16,870 nt of DNA from Deltaproteobacteria bacterium RBG_13_61_14 (GTDB taxonomy: Bacteria; RBG-13-61-14). This document shows, in pieces, positions 1 through 7,355 of the stretch. The stretch covers positions 142,524 to 159,393 of the forward strand of contig MGQK01000081.1 in assembly GCA_001797815.1 (NCBI GenBank), in the 5' to 3' direction. The notes under the pieces were generated by a model. The model had not been told where the DNA came from. It worked only from the letters and a program-made list of their open reading frames with translations, and did not search any database. The translations under genes and the position numbers were made by a program. Each line of letters begins with the position of its first letter. Position 1 is the stretch's first letter.

Positions 1-2
1 AC

Positions 3-584
3 TGGGGTTACGCGCTTTGCTTGCAAGCCGAAGTGAAACGCGGTCGCCGAGCCGAAGCGCTCTTTACCCAAGCCCTGGAAAAATTCCAGGCGGCGCTCCA
101 ATTCCAGCCGGACCTGGCCGAGGCGGTCCATGGCTCCGCCCTGGTGGGTTACGAACAAGCGAAACGAAAATCCGGCGCGGCCAAGTCTCGACTCCTCGGT
201 TCGGCCCTGCTCAAGGCGCGGGAGGCCCAGAAGCTCAAGCCCGGTTACTTCAACGCCATCGTCACCTGGGGCGCCATCCTCTTGGAGCAAGCCGAGGCCC
301 GACCCGAAGCGGAGGCCGGCCGGCTCTTTCGGCAGGCGCAAAAGAAGCTCCTGGCAGCGGAAACCCTTGTCCCCGGGAGCGGGGCTTATAACCTGGCCTG
401 TATGAGCGCGGTTCTGGGGGATGAGACTGCCTGCCGGCAATGGCTGGAGAAGTCCAGGCGGAGCGGTCAATTACCGGTCCTGGAATTCATCCGCCAAGAC
501 CCGGACCTGAAAAAGTATCGGAAAAAGAGATGGTTGCAAAAGCTCCTCGCCAGCTTGAACTCGCGATCCGATCCGCTAGAATAA
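3..584 (+). CDS. TPR-like helical repeat protein, C-terminal part (5' end outside window)
   Basis: The frame is open from the first bases of the window with no convincing start, so the gene begins upstream; a TTG at 21 is the only in-window candidate and has no clear Shine-Dalgarno sequence. The visible ~193 residues are alpha-helical, with TPR-like units such as ALFTQALEKFQAALQFQPDL, a second ALLKAREAQKLKPGYFNA unit and a third RLFRQAQKKLLAAETLVPG unit. Each has the amphipathic helix pair and the P after the second helix that are typical of TPRs. The C-terminus is basic (KKYRKKRWLQKLL). No catalytic motif is visible, so a scaffold or protein-interaction role is the inference. It ends 36 bp before the BtrH-like gene on the same strand, so the two may be co-transcribed. 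Confidence 0.7.
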   Translation, partial: WGYALCLQAEVKRGRRAEALFTQALEKFQAALQFQPDLAEAVHGSALVGYEQAKRKSGAAKSRLLGSALLKAREAQKLKPGYFNAIVTWGAILLEQAEARPEAEAGRLFRQAQKKLLAAETLVPGSGAYNLACMSAVLGDETACRQWLEKSRRSGQLPVLEFIRQDPDLKKYRKKRWLQKLLASLNSRSDPLE

Positions 585-620
585 TCAAATTGGCAAAACT
601 CGGAAGGAAGGGAATTCACC

Positions 621-1631
621 ATGGCTCCCCATCTGGTCCCGGGCTGGCTGCATAACCCCGGCTGGCATTGCGCGTCCACCGCGCTCAGCGACGCCACCGC
701 CTTTTTAGGACATCCGCTCTCCGAGGCGATGTGCTTCGGCCTGGGCGCGGGGCTCGGCTTTGCCTATCTCAAGGGCGAGGTCTTCTATCCCACCCGCTTC
801 ACCGCCACCCGCTCGCGCATCCTGGAGACCAACTTCTTCGAGAACCTGGGGATTGCCCGCACCTGGCTGACCGTCCCGGACCCGGACCAGGCCCTGAAGA
901 AGGCCAAGGCCGGCGCCGACCAGGGGATTCCGCTGCTCATGCGCGCCGACATCTATCACCTCGACTATTACCAGTCCCAGGCCCATTTCCCGGGCCACGT
1001 CATCCTCTTCTGGGGCTACGACGATGAGGCCGGCACCGCCTTTGTCGCCGACACCGAGCGGCCCGGGCTGCAGACCGTGGCCCAGGAATCCTTGAAGAAG
1101 GCCCGTTTCTCCAACCTGCCCGGCTACCCGGTGCAAGGCGACCATATCCCGGTGGACTGGGCCCTGCCTTCTTCCGACCTGCGGCCCGCCATCCGCCGCG
1201 CGCTCCGCAAGCAGGCCCGGGATCTATTCAAGCCTGAATACGCGCAGGCCGGTATCTTCGGCTTCCCCGCCCTGGCCCGCGCCGTCACCGACCTCTCCGA
1301 CTGGGGCGGGGCGGAGGACTGGCAGTGGTCGGCGCGGTGGTTCTACCAGGTGATCGAGAAGCGCGGCACCGGCGGCGGCGCTTTCCGCCGGCTCTACGCC
1401 CGGTTCCTGGAGGAAGCGGCGGCCCTGATCCCGGAGCTGGCTGGCCTGGCCCCGGCCCGCGAGATGTTCGCCATCAGCGAGTGCTGGAGCGAGCTTTCCC
1501 GGCTGCTCAAGGAGATCAGCGAGAGAGACCGGCCCGAGGGATTTGGCGAGGCGGCTGAGGGTCTCGCGGAAATCTTCGAGCGCGAGCAGGCGCTGATGGA
1601 GAAAATCCAGGGGCTGGGCGAGAGCGGCTGA
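621..1631 (+). CDS. BtrH N-terminal / DUF4872 family protein
   Basis: A 336-residue protein. The N-terminal half has the features of the butirosin BtrH_N family (papain-like fold): GWHCASTAL with Cys17 next to His16, then LSEAMCFGLGAGLGFAYL (about residues 33-50), and later FPGHVILFWGYD with His126, followed by VADTE with Asp144. Cys17, His126 and Asp144 could form a cysteine-hydrolase or acyltransferase triad. The helical C-terminal half (about 180-330) fits DUF4872, the usual partner of this domain. In butirosin biosynthesis BtrH transfers an acyl chain from a carrier protein to an aminoglycoside; no carrier protein or antibiotic cluster is visible here, so the substrate is unknown. The start is supported by AAGGGA 7 nt before ATG. 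The family call rests on motifs recalled by eye, not on a search. Confidence 0.75.
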   Translation: MAPHLVPGWLHNPGWHCASTALSDATAFLGHPLSEAMCFGLGAGLGFAYLKGEVFYPTRFTATRSRILETNFFENLGIARTWLTVPDPDQALKKAKAGADQGIPLLMRADIYHLDYYQSQAHFPGHVILFWGYDDEAGTAFVADTERPGLQTVAQESLKKARFSNLPGYPVQGDHIPVDWALPSSDLRPAIRRALRKQARDLFKPEYAQAGIFGFPALARAVTDLSDWGGAEDWQWSARWFYQVIEKRGTGGGAFRRLYARFLEEAAALIPELAGLAPAREMFAISECWSELSRLLKEISERDRPEGFGEAAEGLAEIFEREQALMEKIQGLGESG

Positions 1632-1690
1632 TCCTCCAGGCGGCGAGGCCGGATACCGCGGGTCGGCCCGGGCTGGCGGAAGCGACGCGG

Positions 1691-2806
1691 TTAGGATGAA
1701 CCCGTTGCGGTGGAGGGATCGGCGTCGGCTTCTTCGGCCGGCGCGGGTCGGATCGAGGTGGGCACGGCCATGGTAAAAGTCGTGCCCACTTTTTCGTGGG
1801 CCGCGGGAGTAAAGGTCCCGTCCATGGCCTGGACCAGGCGCCGGGCCATGAACAGTCTCAGGATCAAGCGCTTTTCCTCGTCGTCGCGGCCCAGGTACAG
1901 CTCCTGCCGCCAGTCGCTGATGCCCCGGAGGAACTGCTCGGGCGGGATCCAGCCGGTTCCGGTCACCGAGTAGACCAGTTGGGGGTGGCCGTCCTGGGGC
2001 TGGAGTAAGTCCGCCGCCATGATCACCAGTTGCCGGTTGGCCACGCTCTTGACCATAAAGTCCGCCATCAGCCCCAGGATCCGGCTCAGGTAGCCGGGGT
2101 CGCCCAGGACTTCGGGCAGTTCCCGGGTGGGAGCCTCTTCCAGAAACACGTTCCGGCTCTTGGCCGAGGCGGAAAGGGTCTTTCGGGTCAAGGCGAGCAG
2201 GCGCAGCGGCTGGAAAGGCACGCGGGTGGGGGCCACGTTGCCAAAGAGGATCTCGCCGAAGTCCTGGAAGCGGGAGAGGCTTTCCTGGGCTTGCGCCACT
2301 CCCTGACCGAGGGTTTGAGCAAGGCTCAGCGGCAATTTGCCTTGCGAGGAATAGGTCGTGGCCTCCCGCGCCAGGTGGGCGATCGGGCCGGCCAGGTCTT
2401 CCAGCATGGCGCGGAACAAGGCCACGTTCGGCCGCTTGACCTCGATCTCTCGGGTGGCGTCCCATAAGCTGACCATGCTCCCGATCAGCCGGTCGCGACG
2501 GCTTACCGGCACCAGGCTCAGGCGGAACGATTCCTGGTAACTCTTGGCCCAGAAATGGCGGGGCGAGGAGTGGGCTTCCAGGCCTTCCAAATGTTGGAGG
2601 ATCGAGGTCAGGATATAGGGGGGAAGGATGGTTTCCAGTTTCTGGCCCAGGGCCGATTCCCAGGTGCACTGGAAGCGCCGGGCAAAGGCCGGGTTCAGGT
2701 AAACGACGATCAGTCCCCGGGTGAAGACCACGACCGGGTCCTCCAGGAACGCGAGTAGAGTGTGCGCCCGGTCCGGGGACCGTCGAAGCTCTTCCCATTT
2801 GGACAT
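1691..2806 (-). CDS. PAS-domain protein with degenerate histidine-kinase core (probable pseudokinase)
   Basis: A 371-residue soluble protein. Residues ~12-118 form a PAS domain (LLAFLEDPVVVFTRGLIVVYLNPAFARRF is its typical opening). Residues ~128-185 resemble a HisKA dimerisation helix pair, but the H-box position reads LEDLAGPI (135-142), with Glu136 where the phospho-accepting His normally sits; His144 is close but out of register. Residues ~235-349 resemble HATPase_c: GDPGYLSRIL keeps the lead-in, but the N-box asparagines are Gly and Asp (ILGLMADFMV), the D-box is VTGTGWIPPE without Asp, and the G2 glycines are absent before ARRLVQAMDGT. The end, GTTFTMAVP, is typical. It therefore looks like a kinase fold that lost catalysis and may act as a sensor or partner. 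It starts 7 nt after the TPR gene stop, so they are almost surely co-transcribed. The C-terminal ~20 residues are low complexity. Confidence 0.75.
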   Translation of the reverse strand: MSKWEELRRSPDRAHTLLAFLEDPVVVFTRGLIVVYLNPAFARRFQCTWESALGQKLETILPPYILTSILQHLEGLEAHSSPRHFWAKSYQESFRLSLVPVSRRDRLIGSMVSLWDATREIEVKRPNVALFRAMLEDLAGPIAHLAREATTYSSQGKLPLSLAQTLGQGVAQAQESLSRFQDFGEILFGNVAPTRVPFQPLRLLALTRKTLSASAKSRNVFLEEAPTRELPEVLGDPGYLSRILGLMADFMVKSVANRQLVIMAADLLQPQDGHPQLVYSVTGTGWIPPEQFLRGISDWRQELYLGRDDEEKRLILRLFMARRLVQAMDGTFTPAAHEKVGTTFTMAVPTSIRPAPAEEADADPSTATGSS

Positions 2807-2813
2807 GAGCCGG

Positions 2814-3452
2814 CTAGGCCTCTCCGATCGAGATCAGGCCGTCCGCCAGCAGGCGATGGAGAGTCCGATAGGTTGTCCCGCGCGGGACCGGGCTGATGGC
2901 GATCACGTCTTCGAAACTGATCTCGCCGTTGATCAAGGAAAGGATAAAGCCTTCTTCCTGGGTAAAGTTCATTTTTGCCAGTTCTTTCATGCTCGGGATC
3001 AGCCGGGGAACTTTGTCCAGGCCGCCGACTTTCTCGATGGTATCTTTCACCAGGCGGGCGCGGGTCAACTCCACGTGGGCCCAGTAGAGAGGATTGTTCG
3101 GCTCCAACCGATGGGCGGTCAGAAACGCCTGCTCGGCTTCCGGCCACCGCTCGGCCAACAGCATCTGCTGGCCGGTGAAAAATTCTTCCGCCCCTGGATT
3201 CTTGCCGCCCGGCCCTGGCGGCGCCTCTTCGAGCATCTCCGATTCCAAATCGAAAACGTCCTCGTCCACCACCGGCGCGGCCTGACCCGCGGGTTGGCCG
3301 GTCTCGATCTCAATGTATTCCCGGGCCATTTCATTGCCCGGTTCCAGGGCCAGCACCTCGTGCCAAAGCTGAAGCGCCTTGCCTACCTCCCCCAGGCCGT
3401 AATGGTAGAGACCACGCTCCAACAGGTCCTGAATCGTTTTGCTATCCGCCAT
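2814..3452 (-). CDS. TPR protein with C-terminal winged-helix-like domain
   Basis: A 212-residue soluble protein. Residues ~8-45 form one TPR (GLYHYGLGEVGKALQLWHEV then LALEPGN). An acidic, Pro/Gly-rich linker follows (~50-88). A second TPR pair lies at ~88-140 (AERWPEAEQAFLTAHRLEPN). The last ~65 residues, with FTQEEGFILSLINGEISFED followed by YRTLHRLLADGLI, resemble the small winged-helix domain at the C-terminus of PatA/DUF4388-type signalling proteins (leading LSLI-NG, closing LLADGLI); this is by eye. No enzyme motif is seen. GAAGGA 9 nt before ATG supports the start. It lies 68 bp downstream of the M1 peptidase and 7 nt upstream of the PAS pseudokinase, all on the minus strand. A role as adaptor or regulator working with that kinase-like protein is inference. 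Confidence 0.7.
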   Translation of the reverse strand: MADSKTIQDLLERGLYHYGLGEVGKALQLWHEVLALEPGNEMAREYIEIETGQPAGQAAPVVDEDVFDLESEMLEEAPPGPGGKNPGAEEFFTGQQMLLAERWPEAEQAFLTAHRLEPNNPLYWAHVELTRARLVKDTIEKVGGLDKVPRLIPSMKELAKMNFTQEEGFILSLINGEISFEDVIAISPVPRGTTYRTLHRLLADGLISIGEA

Positions 3453-3479
3453 CTCAGGTGATCCTTCTTTCCTTGGACT

Positions 3480-3493
3480 GATGATACATCATC
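3480..3493. promoter_or_regulatory. Inverted repeat between M1 peptidase and TPR gene
   Basis: GATGAT-AC-ATCATC is a perfect 6-bp inverted repeat with a 2-bp centre, in the only non-coding gap (3453-3520) of this gene run. It could be an operator for the downstream TPR/pseudokinase pair. No clear -35/-10 pair was found beside it, and a short repeat like this can arise by chance. Confidence 0.25.
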
Positions 3494-3520
3494 CTCCGGA
3501 AAATTCACCCTGCCCCCGGC

Positions 3521-5494
3521 CTACTCCGGCTTCGACCGGAGCAGGAACTTGACCATGTCCAACATTTCCGAGCCTTGCTTCTCGGCGCGGCGCTGCTCCT
3601 TCAGGCTGCGGCGGTTGTTGCCCCAATGGAGATCGAGCGGAATTTTCCCGTCCGGATCCACCGCGGCCGCGACCAGCTTGGCCGGCCGGGTATACCGGTA
3701 TTTCTTCCATAGCTCCTGCCCGTCCCAGCTCTCCCGGATCGTCTCGCCGTCGGCGAAGCTGACCTCGATTTCCACCGGGAACTTGAATTCACCCAGCCGG
3801 CGGACCGAGACCTCGCTGGCATACATTTCCGGCTGGTCGCCTCGCCCGGCGGCGGCATGTTTCCGGGCCGGGCCCGGCTCGCCGGCGGCGGATAAGGCGT
3901 AATCGTATCCCCGGCCGGGCTTCAGCCGGCGGCTGCTCACCCGGTCCACGCTGTAGTCGAGCACCGCGTTGGAGTAGAGCGCCGGGTTGAAAAACCACTC
4001 CAGGTCTTGGCCGGCGACCTCCTCGGCCACGGCCACGAAGTCGGCGGTGACCGGATGCTGGAAGCGGTAGCGGGCCAGGTAGGCGCGCAAAATCTCGCGC
4101 ATGGTCTCTGGTCCCAGGTAGTTTTCGAGCGTGATCAGGGCCAGGGCCGGCTTGGAGTAGGAATTGGCCCGGTAGCTCGAGCCGGAGTAGTATTCCCAGG
4201 CGTTGCGCTGGATCGGGTCCAGGTCCGGCGCGCGCACGTAGGAGTAGCGCCGCATCTGCAGGTCGTCCACCTGGATCCCCATCCAGTCCATCAGGCTGCC
4301 GGCCGGGCCGTAAAGGTCCTTGCTGATCTGGATCTCCGCGTAAGTGGTGATCCCCTCGTCCAACCAACTGTCTTCAAACTCGTTGGAGGCAACCAGGTGA
4401 TACCAGAAGTTGTGCCCGAACTCGTGGATGATCACCAGCTCCACCGCGTGCACGCCCTGGGGCAGGCCGGTGAAAGTGCCGGCGGTGATCAGGGTCGGAT
4501 ACTCCATCCCGCCGACCTCAGCCGCCCCCGGCCGCGGGTCCACCACCGTCAAGTTCGGATAAGGGTAATCCCCATACCAATTCTGAAAATACTCCACCGC
4601 CTTCTCGGCCGCGGCCAGGTGACGGGGACCCTGGCGGGCATGATCGGCCTGCATCAAGACCCGGACCTCCACGTCCTGGGCCCGGCCCTTATATTCCCGG
4701 AACCGGGGCGACGTGGTCCAGGTAAAATCGTGCACGTCCTCCGCGTGATACCAGTGGGTGGCGGTGCCGTCTCCGTTGCTCCTCCGCTCCACTTCCACCC
4801 CGGTCGCGCCCACCAGGTTCTTCTCCGGCACCGTGATCCGCACCTCGTAAACCCCGAAGTCCGCGAAAAATTCGGTGTGCGCGTGATATTGGTGGCAGTT
4901 CCAACGGCCGTCCTGATAGACCCCCACCTTGGGAAACCACTGGGCCACGAAGAAAAATTCCTTTTTGGCGCCCGCGCGGGCGATGGGCGGCTCCGGTAGC
5001 CGGGCCCGGAAGGAAACCAAGAGCGCGACCGTTTCGCCCGGCGCCACCGGCCGGGGCAAGGGCAGGCGGAAGACGGTCTTGTCTTCCGCGTTGTCGTCAT
5101 CCGGATGGATGAACTCCATGGCCGCGGTCAGGTCTTCACCCGAAGCCAGCGCGATCCGGTCCACCTCGATGAAACCCCACTCCTCCGGCTTGATCTTCAA
5201 TTCGTCCTTTTCCCGGCTCTTTTCGAGCAGGAAACTGGAGTGGCTGTTCCGGAACGCGTTCAAGTAGAGATGGAACTGCAGCTCCTGGACTTGATCCGAG
5301 GAGGTGTTCCGCCAGGCGACCAACTCTTTGCCCCCGAGGGTGCGCGTCTCCGGGTCAAGCCGCACCTCGATGTCATAGTTCGCGATCCGCGGGCTGAGCG
5401 GCTGCGGGAACAGGACCGGCTGCCCGAAAAGAGGAGCTGGCCACGTTACGATGATCCAGAGCAAAACCCAAATCCTGAGGTGATCCTTCCGCAT
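3521..5494 (-). CDS. Exported M1-family zinc metallopeptidase (aminopeptidase-like)
   Basis: A gluzincin peptidase. With residues counted from the first ATG (5503): residues 1-27 are a signal peptide (basic start, then IWVLLWIIVTWPAPLFG) and ~35-250 the beta-sheet N-domain of M1 enzymes. GGMEYP (331-336) corresponds to the GxMEN exopeptidase motif, and HEFGH (360-364) with WLDEG supplies zinc ligands His360, His364 and Glu383 at the usual spacing. SYSKPALAL further on is the region that carries the catalytic Tyr in the family. It acts outside the cytoplasm, probably trimming peptides from the N-terminus. Two starts are possible: the ATG at 5503 overlaps the upstream stop by 4 nt but has GAGGA touching it, while the ATG at 5494 has the same GAGGA at a usable 9-nt spacing, so I chose 5494. 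It is translationally coupled to the oxidoreductase. Confidence 0.9.
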   Translation of the reverse strand: MRKDHLRIWVLLWIIVTWPAPLFGQPVLFPQPLSPRIANYDIEVRLDPETRTLGGKELVAWRNTSSDQVQELQFHLYLNAFRNSHSSFLLEKSREKDELKIKPEEWGFIEVDRIALASGEDLTAAMEFIHPDDDNAEDKTVFRLPLPRPVAPGETVALLVSFRARLPEPPIARAGAKKEFFFVAQWFPKVGVYQDGRWNCHQYHAHTEFFADFGVYEVRITVPEKNLVGATGVEVERRSNGDGTATHWYHAEDVHDFTWTTSPRFREYKGRAQDVEVRVLMQADHARQGPRHLAAAEKAVEYFQNWYGDYPYPNLTVVDPRPGAAEVGGMEYPTLITAGTFTGLPQGVHAVELVIIHEFGHNFWYHLVASNEFEDSWLDEGITTYAEIQISKDLYGPAGSLMDWMGIQVDDLQMRRYSYVRAPDLDPIQRNAWEYYSGSSYRANSYSKPALALITLENYLGPETMREILRAYLARYRFQHPVTADFVAVAEEVAGQDLEWFFNPALYSNAVLDYSVDRVSSRRLKPGRGYDYALSAAGEPGPARKHAAAGRGDQPEMYASEVSVRRLGEFKFPVEIEVSFADGETIRESWDGQELWKKYRYTRPAKLVAAAVDPDGKIPLDLHWGNNRRSLKEQRRAEKQGSEMLDMVKFLLRSKPE

Positions 5495-5499
5495 GTGTT

Positions 5500-6264
5500 T
5501 CATTCCTCTACCGGGCGCAGTGATTCCGATTCAAAAGTCCGGTTTGCGGCCGCGGGATCCAGGGCCAGTCGGACCAGGGCCTCGGCCAGGGCGGTGTTGG
5601 TGGTGGAAGCATAACGCGCCTGCAGCCGCCACCCGCCGAAAAGGCCGGCGACCCGGAGCAGACCGTCCACCACGGCGGCGCCGATTCTCTCGCCCGGCCG
5701 CGGCTCGTCCCGACCCGGGCCGCTGATCAAAGAAGGCCGGGCAATGAGAAAAGGCAGCGCGCTGGCCTTGAGCTCGGCCTCCGCCCGGGCGCGTGCCTGG
5801 TAGTAGGGCGACCGCGCCCGTTCGTTGACCCCGGCGGCGGAAAGGTAAATGAAACGCGGCCTGGAGCCGGCCGCCATTGCGGCGCGGAGGAGCAGGGCGG
5901 TAAGACCGTAGTCCACGTTTTGGTAGCTCTGGCTTTGGGGGTCTTGGCCGGTGCGGGCGACTTGCTTCATCAGGCGGCGGGTGGTGCCGAGGAGGGCGAA
6001 GACATAGGCGGGCCGCAGGCGGGCCAGGGTCGCGGCCATCGCGCCCTCTTCCCAGGGCGTGCAGTCCACTTGCGCTCCCAGCCGCTGCAAACGCTGCTGC
6101 CACTCTTCCCGGCGGGGGGAGTCCGGCCGGACGTGCGCATAAGTCAAGATCCCGCGGGCGGCCAGTAAGCGGACCACTTCCCGCCCGGTGAAGCCGGTGG
6201 CTCCCGCCACGAATGCTGGACCAGCAGCGCCGGGCGAAGAGGAGTGCTCGAACAGGGGCACCAT
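5500..6264 (-). CDS. NAD(P)-binding atypical SDR / NmrA-HTATIP2-like oxidoreductase
   Basis: A 254-residue Rossmann protein. The nucleotide-binding loop is GATGFTG (21-27), after the hydrophobic strand AFVA and before the helix REVVRLLAARG. Later FIYLSAAGVN matches the strand bearing the active-site Ser in extended/atypical SDRs, and YYQARARAEAELKASALPFL then ARPSLISGPG matches the Tyr/Lys helix and the RPxxIxGP segment. The usual Lys of YxxxK is not conserved (Arg/Ala at that place), as in NmrA or HTATIP2-like proteins, so catalysis is uncertain and a redox-sensing or chaperone role is possible. GAGAGG 5 nt before ATG supports the start. Its stop overlaps the first ATG of the M1 peptidase (ATGA), and a good promoter lies about 80 nt upstream. 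Confidence 0.8.
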   Translation of the reverse strand: MVPLFEHSSSPGAAGPAFVAGATGFTGREVVRLLAARGILTYAHVRPDSPRREEWQQRLQRLGAQVDCTPWEEGAMAATLARLRPAYVFALLGTTRRLMKQVARTGQDPQSQSYQNVDYGLTALLLRAAMAAGSRPRFIYLSAAGVNERARSPYYQARARAEAELKASALPFLIARPSLISGPGRDEPRPGERIGAAVVDGLLRVAGLFGGWRLQARYASTTNTALAEALVRLALDPAAANRTFESESLRPVEE

Positions 6265-6341
6265 CTCAGCCTCTCAAAAAACTTCCCCCCATACGCGAGA
6301 GTAATTGAAGATAATCGCGCCGATTTTTTTAAACCTGTTTG

Positions 6342-6370
6342 ATCGTAACTTCCTCTGCCGGGGTTGTCAA
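6342..6370 (-). promoter_or_regulatory. Sigma70-type promoter for the oxidoreductase-peptidase operon
   Basis: On the minus strand TTGACA (6370-6365, perfect -35) is followed after 17 nt by TACGAT (6347-6342; 4 of 6 bases of the -10, including the key A and T). Transcription would start near 6335, leaving a leader of about 70 nt before the oxidoreductase ATG at 6264. Confidence 0.55.
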
Positions 6371-6523
6371 GGACGCGAAAGCCCCCCTCGCAGAGGGCGA
6401 ATCCGACAGAATCACCTTGACAGAGCACTATTGAAGGATCGCGTAATTGGTTGACACGCGTAAGTAGGGGCGGCTCGCGAGCCGCCCCTACCCCGCCTGG
6501 GGCGGGGTTCTGGATGACAACCC
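6361..6523. repeat. Possible MITE-like palindromic intergenic element
   Basis: A 163-bp stretch bounded by a perfect 9-bp inverted repeat: GGGTTGTCA at 6361-6369 and TGACAACCC at 6515-6523. Inside lie several hairpins: CCCTC-gca-GAGGG (6385-6397), the 28-bp palindrome (6464-6491) and CCCCGCC-tgg-GGCGGGG (6491-6507). I see no target-site duplication at the ends and no coding potential, so the boundaries are tentative. The left repeat also carries the -35 box of the oxidoreductase promoter. Confidence 0.35.
6464..6491. repeat. Perfect 28-bp GC-rich palindrome
   Basis: The arm GTAGGGGCGGCTCG (6464-6477) is followed with no spacer by its exact reverse complement (6478-6491). A second hairpin, CCCCGCC/GGCGGGG (6491-6507), abuts it. 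Palindromes beginning GTAGGGGCG are, as I recall, a common dispersed intergenic repeat type in diverse bacteria, so many copies in this genome would be expected. There is no T-run, so it is not a standard terminator. Confidence 0.8.
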
Positions 6524-6620
6524 GAATCGGCAAATCCAGCCAGCGAAGAGGATTTTTCTGTCAATCTATTTTGCGATCATCACTAGGACCTGCGCCGATT
6601 GCGGGGGCCAAAGCTTTCCT

Positions 6621-7355
6621 CTAAAACTGCTTGCCGGGAATTTCCATTTTCTGCATCCGTTCCAGAGTGATGGCCACGCGCTTTTGATAGGCGCGGTTGC
6701 CGCTGCCCGGATGCCAGGCCGACGGCCTGGGCAAGCCCGCGACCAGTTGCGCGGCCTCCCCTTCGCTGAGGTCGTCCGCCGACTTGTGGAAGTAGTGGCG
6801 GGCGGCGGCTTCCGCGCCGTAGATGCCGGGGCCGAACTCGATGACGTTGAGGTAAATTTCAAAAATCCGTCTCTTTTTCAGGTTCCGTTCGAGCTGGATG
6901 GTAAGGATGGCTTCTTTGAGCTTGCGATACGGATCCTGGGAAGGAGACAGCCACAGGTTCTTCGCCACCTGCTGGGTCAAGGTCGAAGCCCCGCGGGGAA
7001 ATTCCACGTCCTGGAAGGACTCCTTGATCGCTTCCCAGATTTCTGCCAGGTCAAAGCCGCGATGGGAAAAAAAGCTGATGTCCTCGGAGACCAGCACGGC
7101 CCGTTTCAAGTTCGGCGAGATTTGGGAGTAAGGCACCCACTGCCAGGCTGCCGCCGGTTTGCGGCCGGCGCGGCGCTCGCGGGCCTGGTAGCGCTCGATA
7201 AAAGCGGTGGTCTTGGGGTTCTGCTTAGCCAGCGCCTTGACCTCCGGCCAGGTGAGCGCTTCGTAGGCCGCGAAAACGGCCAGGCCGATGAGCAGGGCCG
7301 CGAGGAGAGCCCTGGCGGTCCGGCCGGAGCGAGGGCGGCTCATGCGGCGGCTCAT
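6621..7355 (-). CDS. mtgA: Monofunctional biosynthetic peptidoglycan transglycosylase
   Basis: A 244-residue GT51 enzyme that polymerises lipid II into glycan strands at the outer face of the inner membrane. The N-terminus is basic and followed by one membrane anchor (about 15-33, ALLAALLIGLAVFAAYEA). GT51 motifs occur in order: VSEDISFFSHRGFD (89-102) with catalytic Glu91; RGASTLTQQVAKNLWLS (121-137); RKLKEAILTIQLERNLKKRR (144-163) with the second conserved Glu156; then IYLN, and IYGAEAAARHYF with LSEGEAAQLVAGLPRP. There is no transpeptidase domain, and the length matches MtgA (about 220-250). The start is less certain: another in-frame ATG lies at 7343 and neither has a strong Shine-Dalgarno sequence. 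It is transcribed divergently from the acyl-CoA-synthetase gene. Confidence 0.93.
   Translation of the reverse strand: MSRRMSRPRSGRTARALLAALLIGLAVFAAYEALTWPEVKALAKQNPKTTAFIERYQARERRAGRKPAAAWQWVPYSQISPNLKRAVLVSEDISFFSHRGFDLAEIWEAIKESFQDVEFPRGASTLTQQVAKNLWLSPSQDPYRKLKEAILTIQLERNLKKRRIFEIYLNVIEFGPGIYGAEAAARHYFHKSADDLSEGEAAQLVAGLPRPSAWHPGSGNRAYQKRVAITLERMQKMEIPGKQF

Larger units (their letters stand above)
6265..6620. other. Non-coding stretch between mtgA and the oxidoreductase gene
   Basis: This 356-bp gap contains the oxidoreductase promoter (6342-6370), the palindromic element (6361-6523) and several TTGACA-like hexamers (+ strand at 6417 and 6451; minus strand at 6559-6564) without good -10 partners. 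I see no intrinsic terminator with a T-run after mtgA and no credible gene; a short open minus frame across 6144-6533 has repeat-derived composition and is not called. Confidence 0.6.

Noticed and set aside
1632-1690. Shared terminator between the converging BtrH-like and pseudokinase genes
   Set aside because: Only imperfect GC-rich complementarity (a GCCCGGGC palindrome at 1666-1673) and no T-run on either strand.
1224-2798. Long minus-strand open frame (524 codons) overlapping the pseudokinase and the BtrH-like gene
   Set aside because: Pro/Gly/Arg-rich translation without motifs, overlapping two well-supported genes in other frames.
6144-6533. Minus-strand open frame upstream of the oxidoreductase
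   Set aside because: It is a translation of the palindromic repeat and promoter region and overlaps the oxidoreductase start; no family features.
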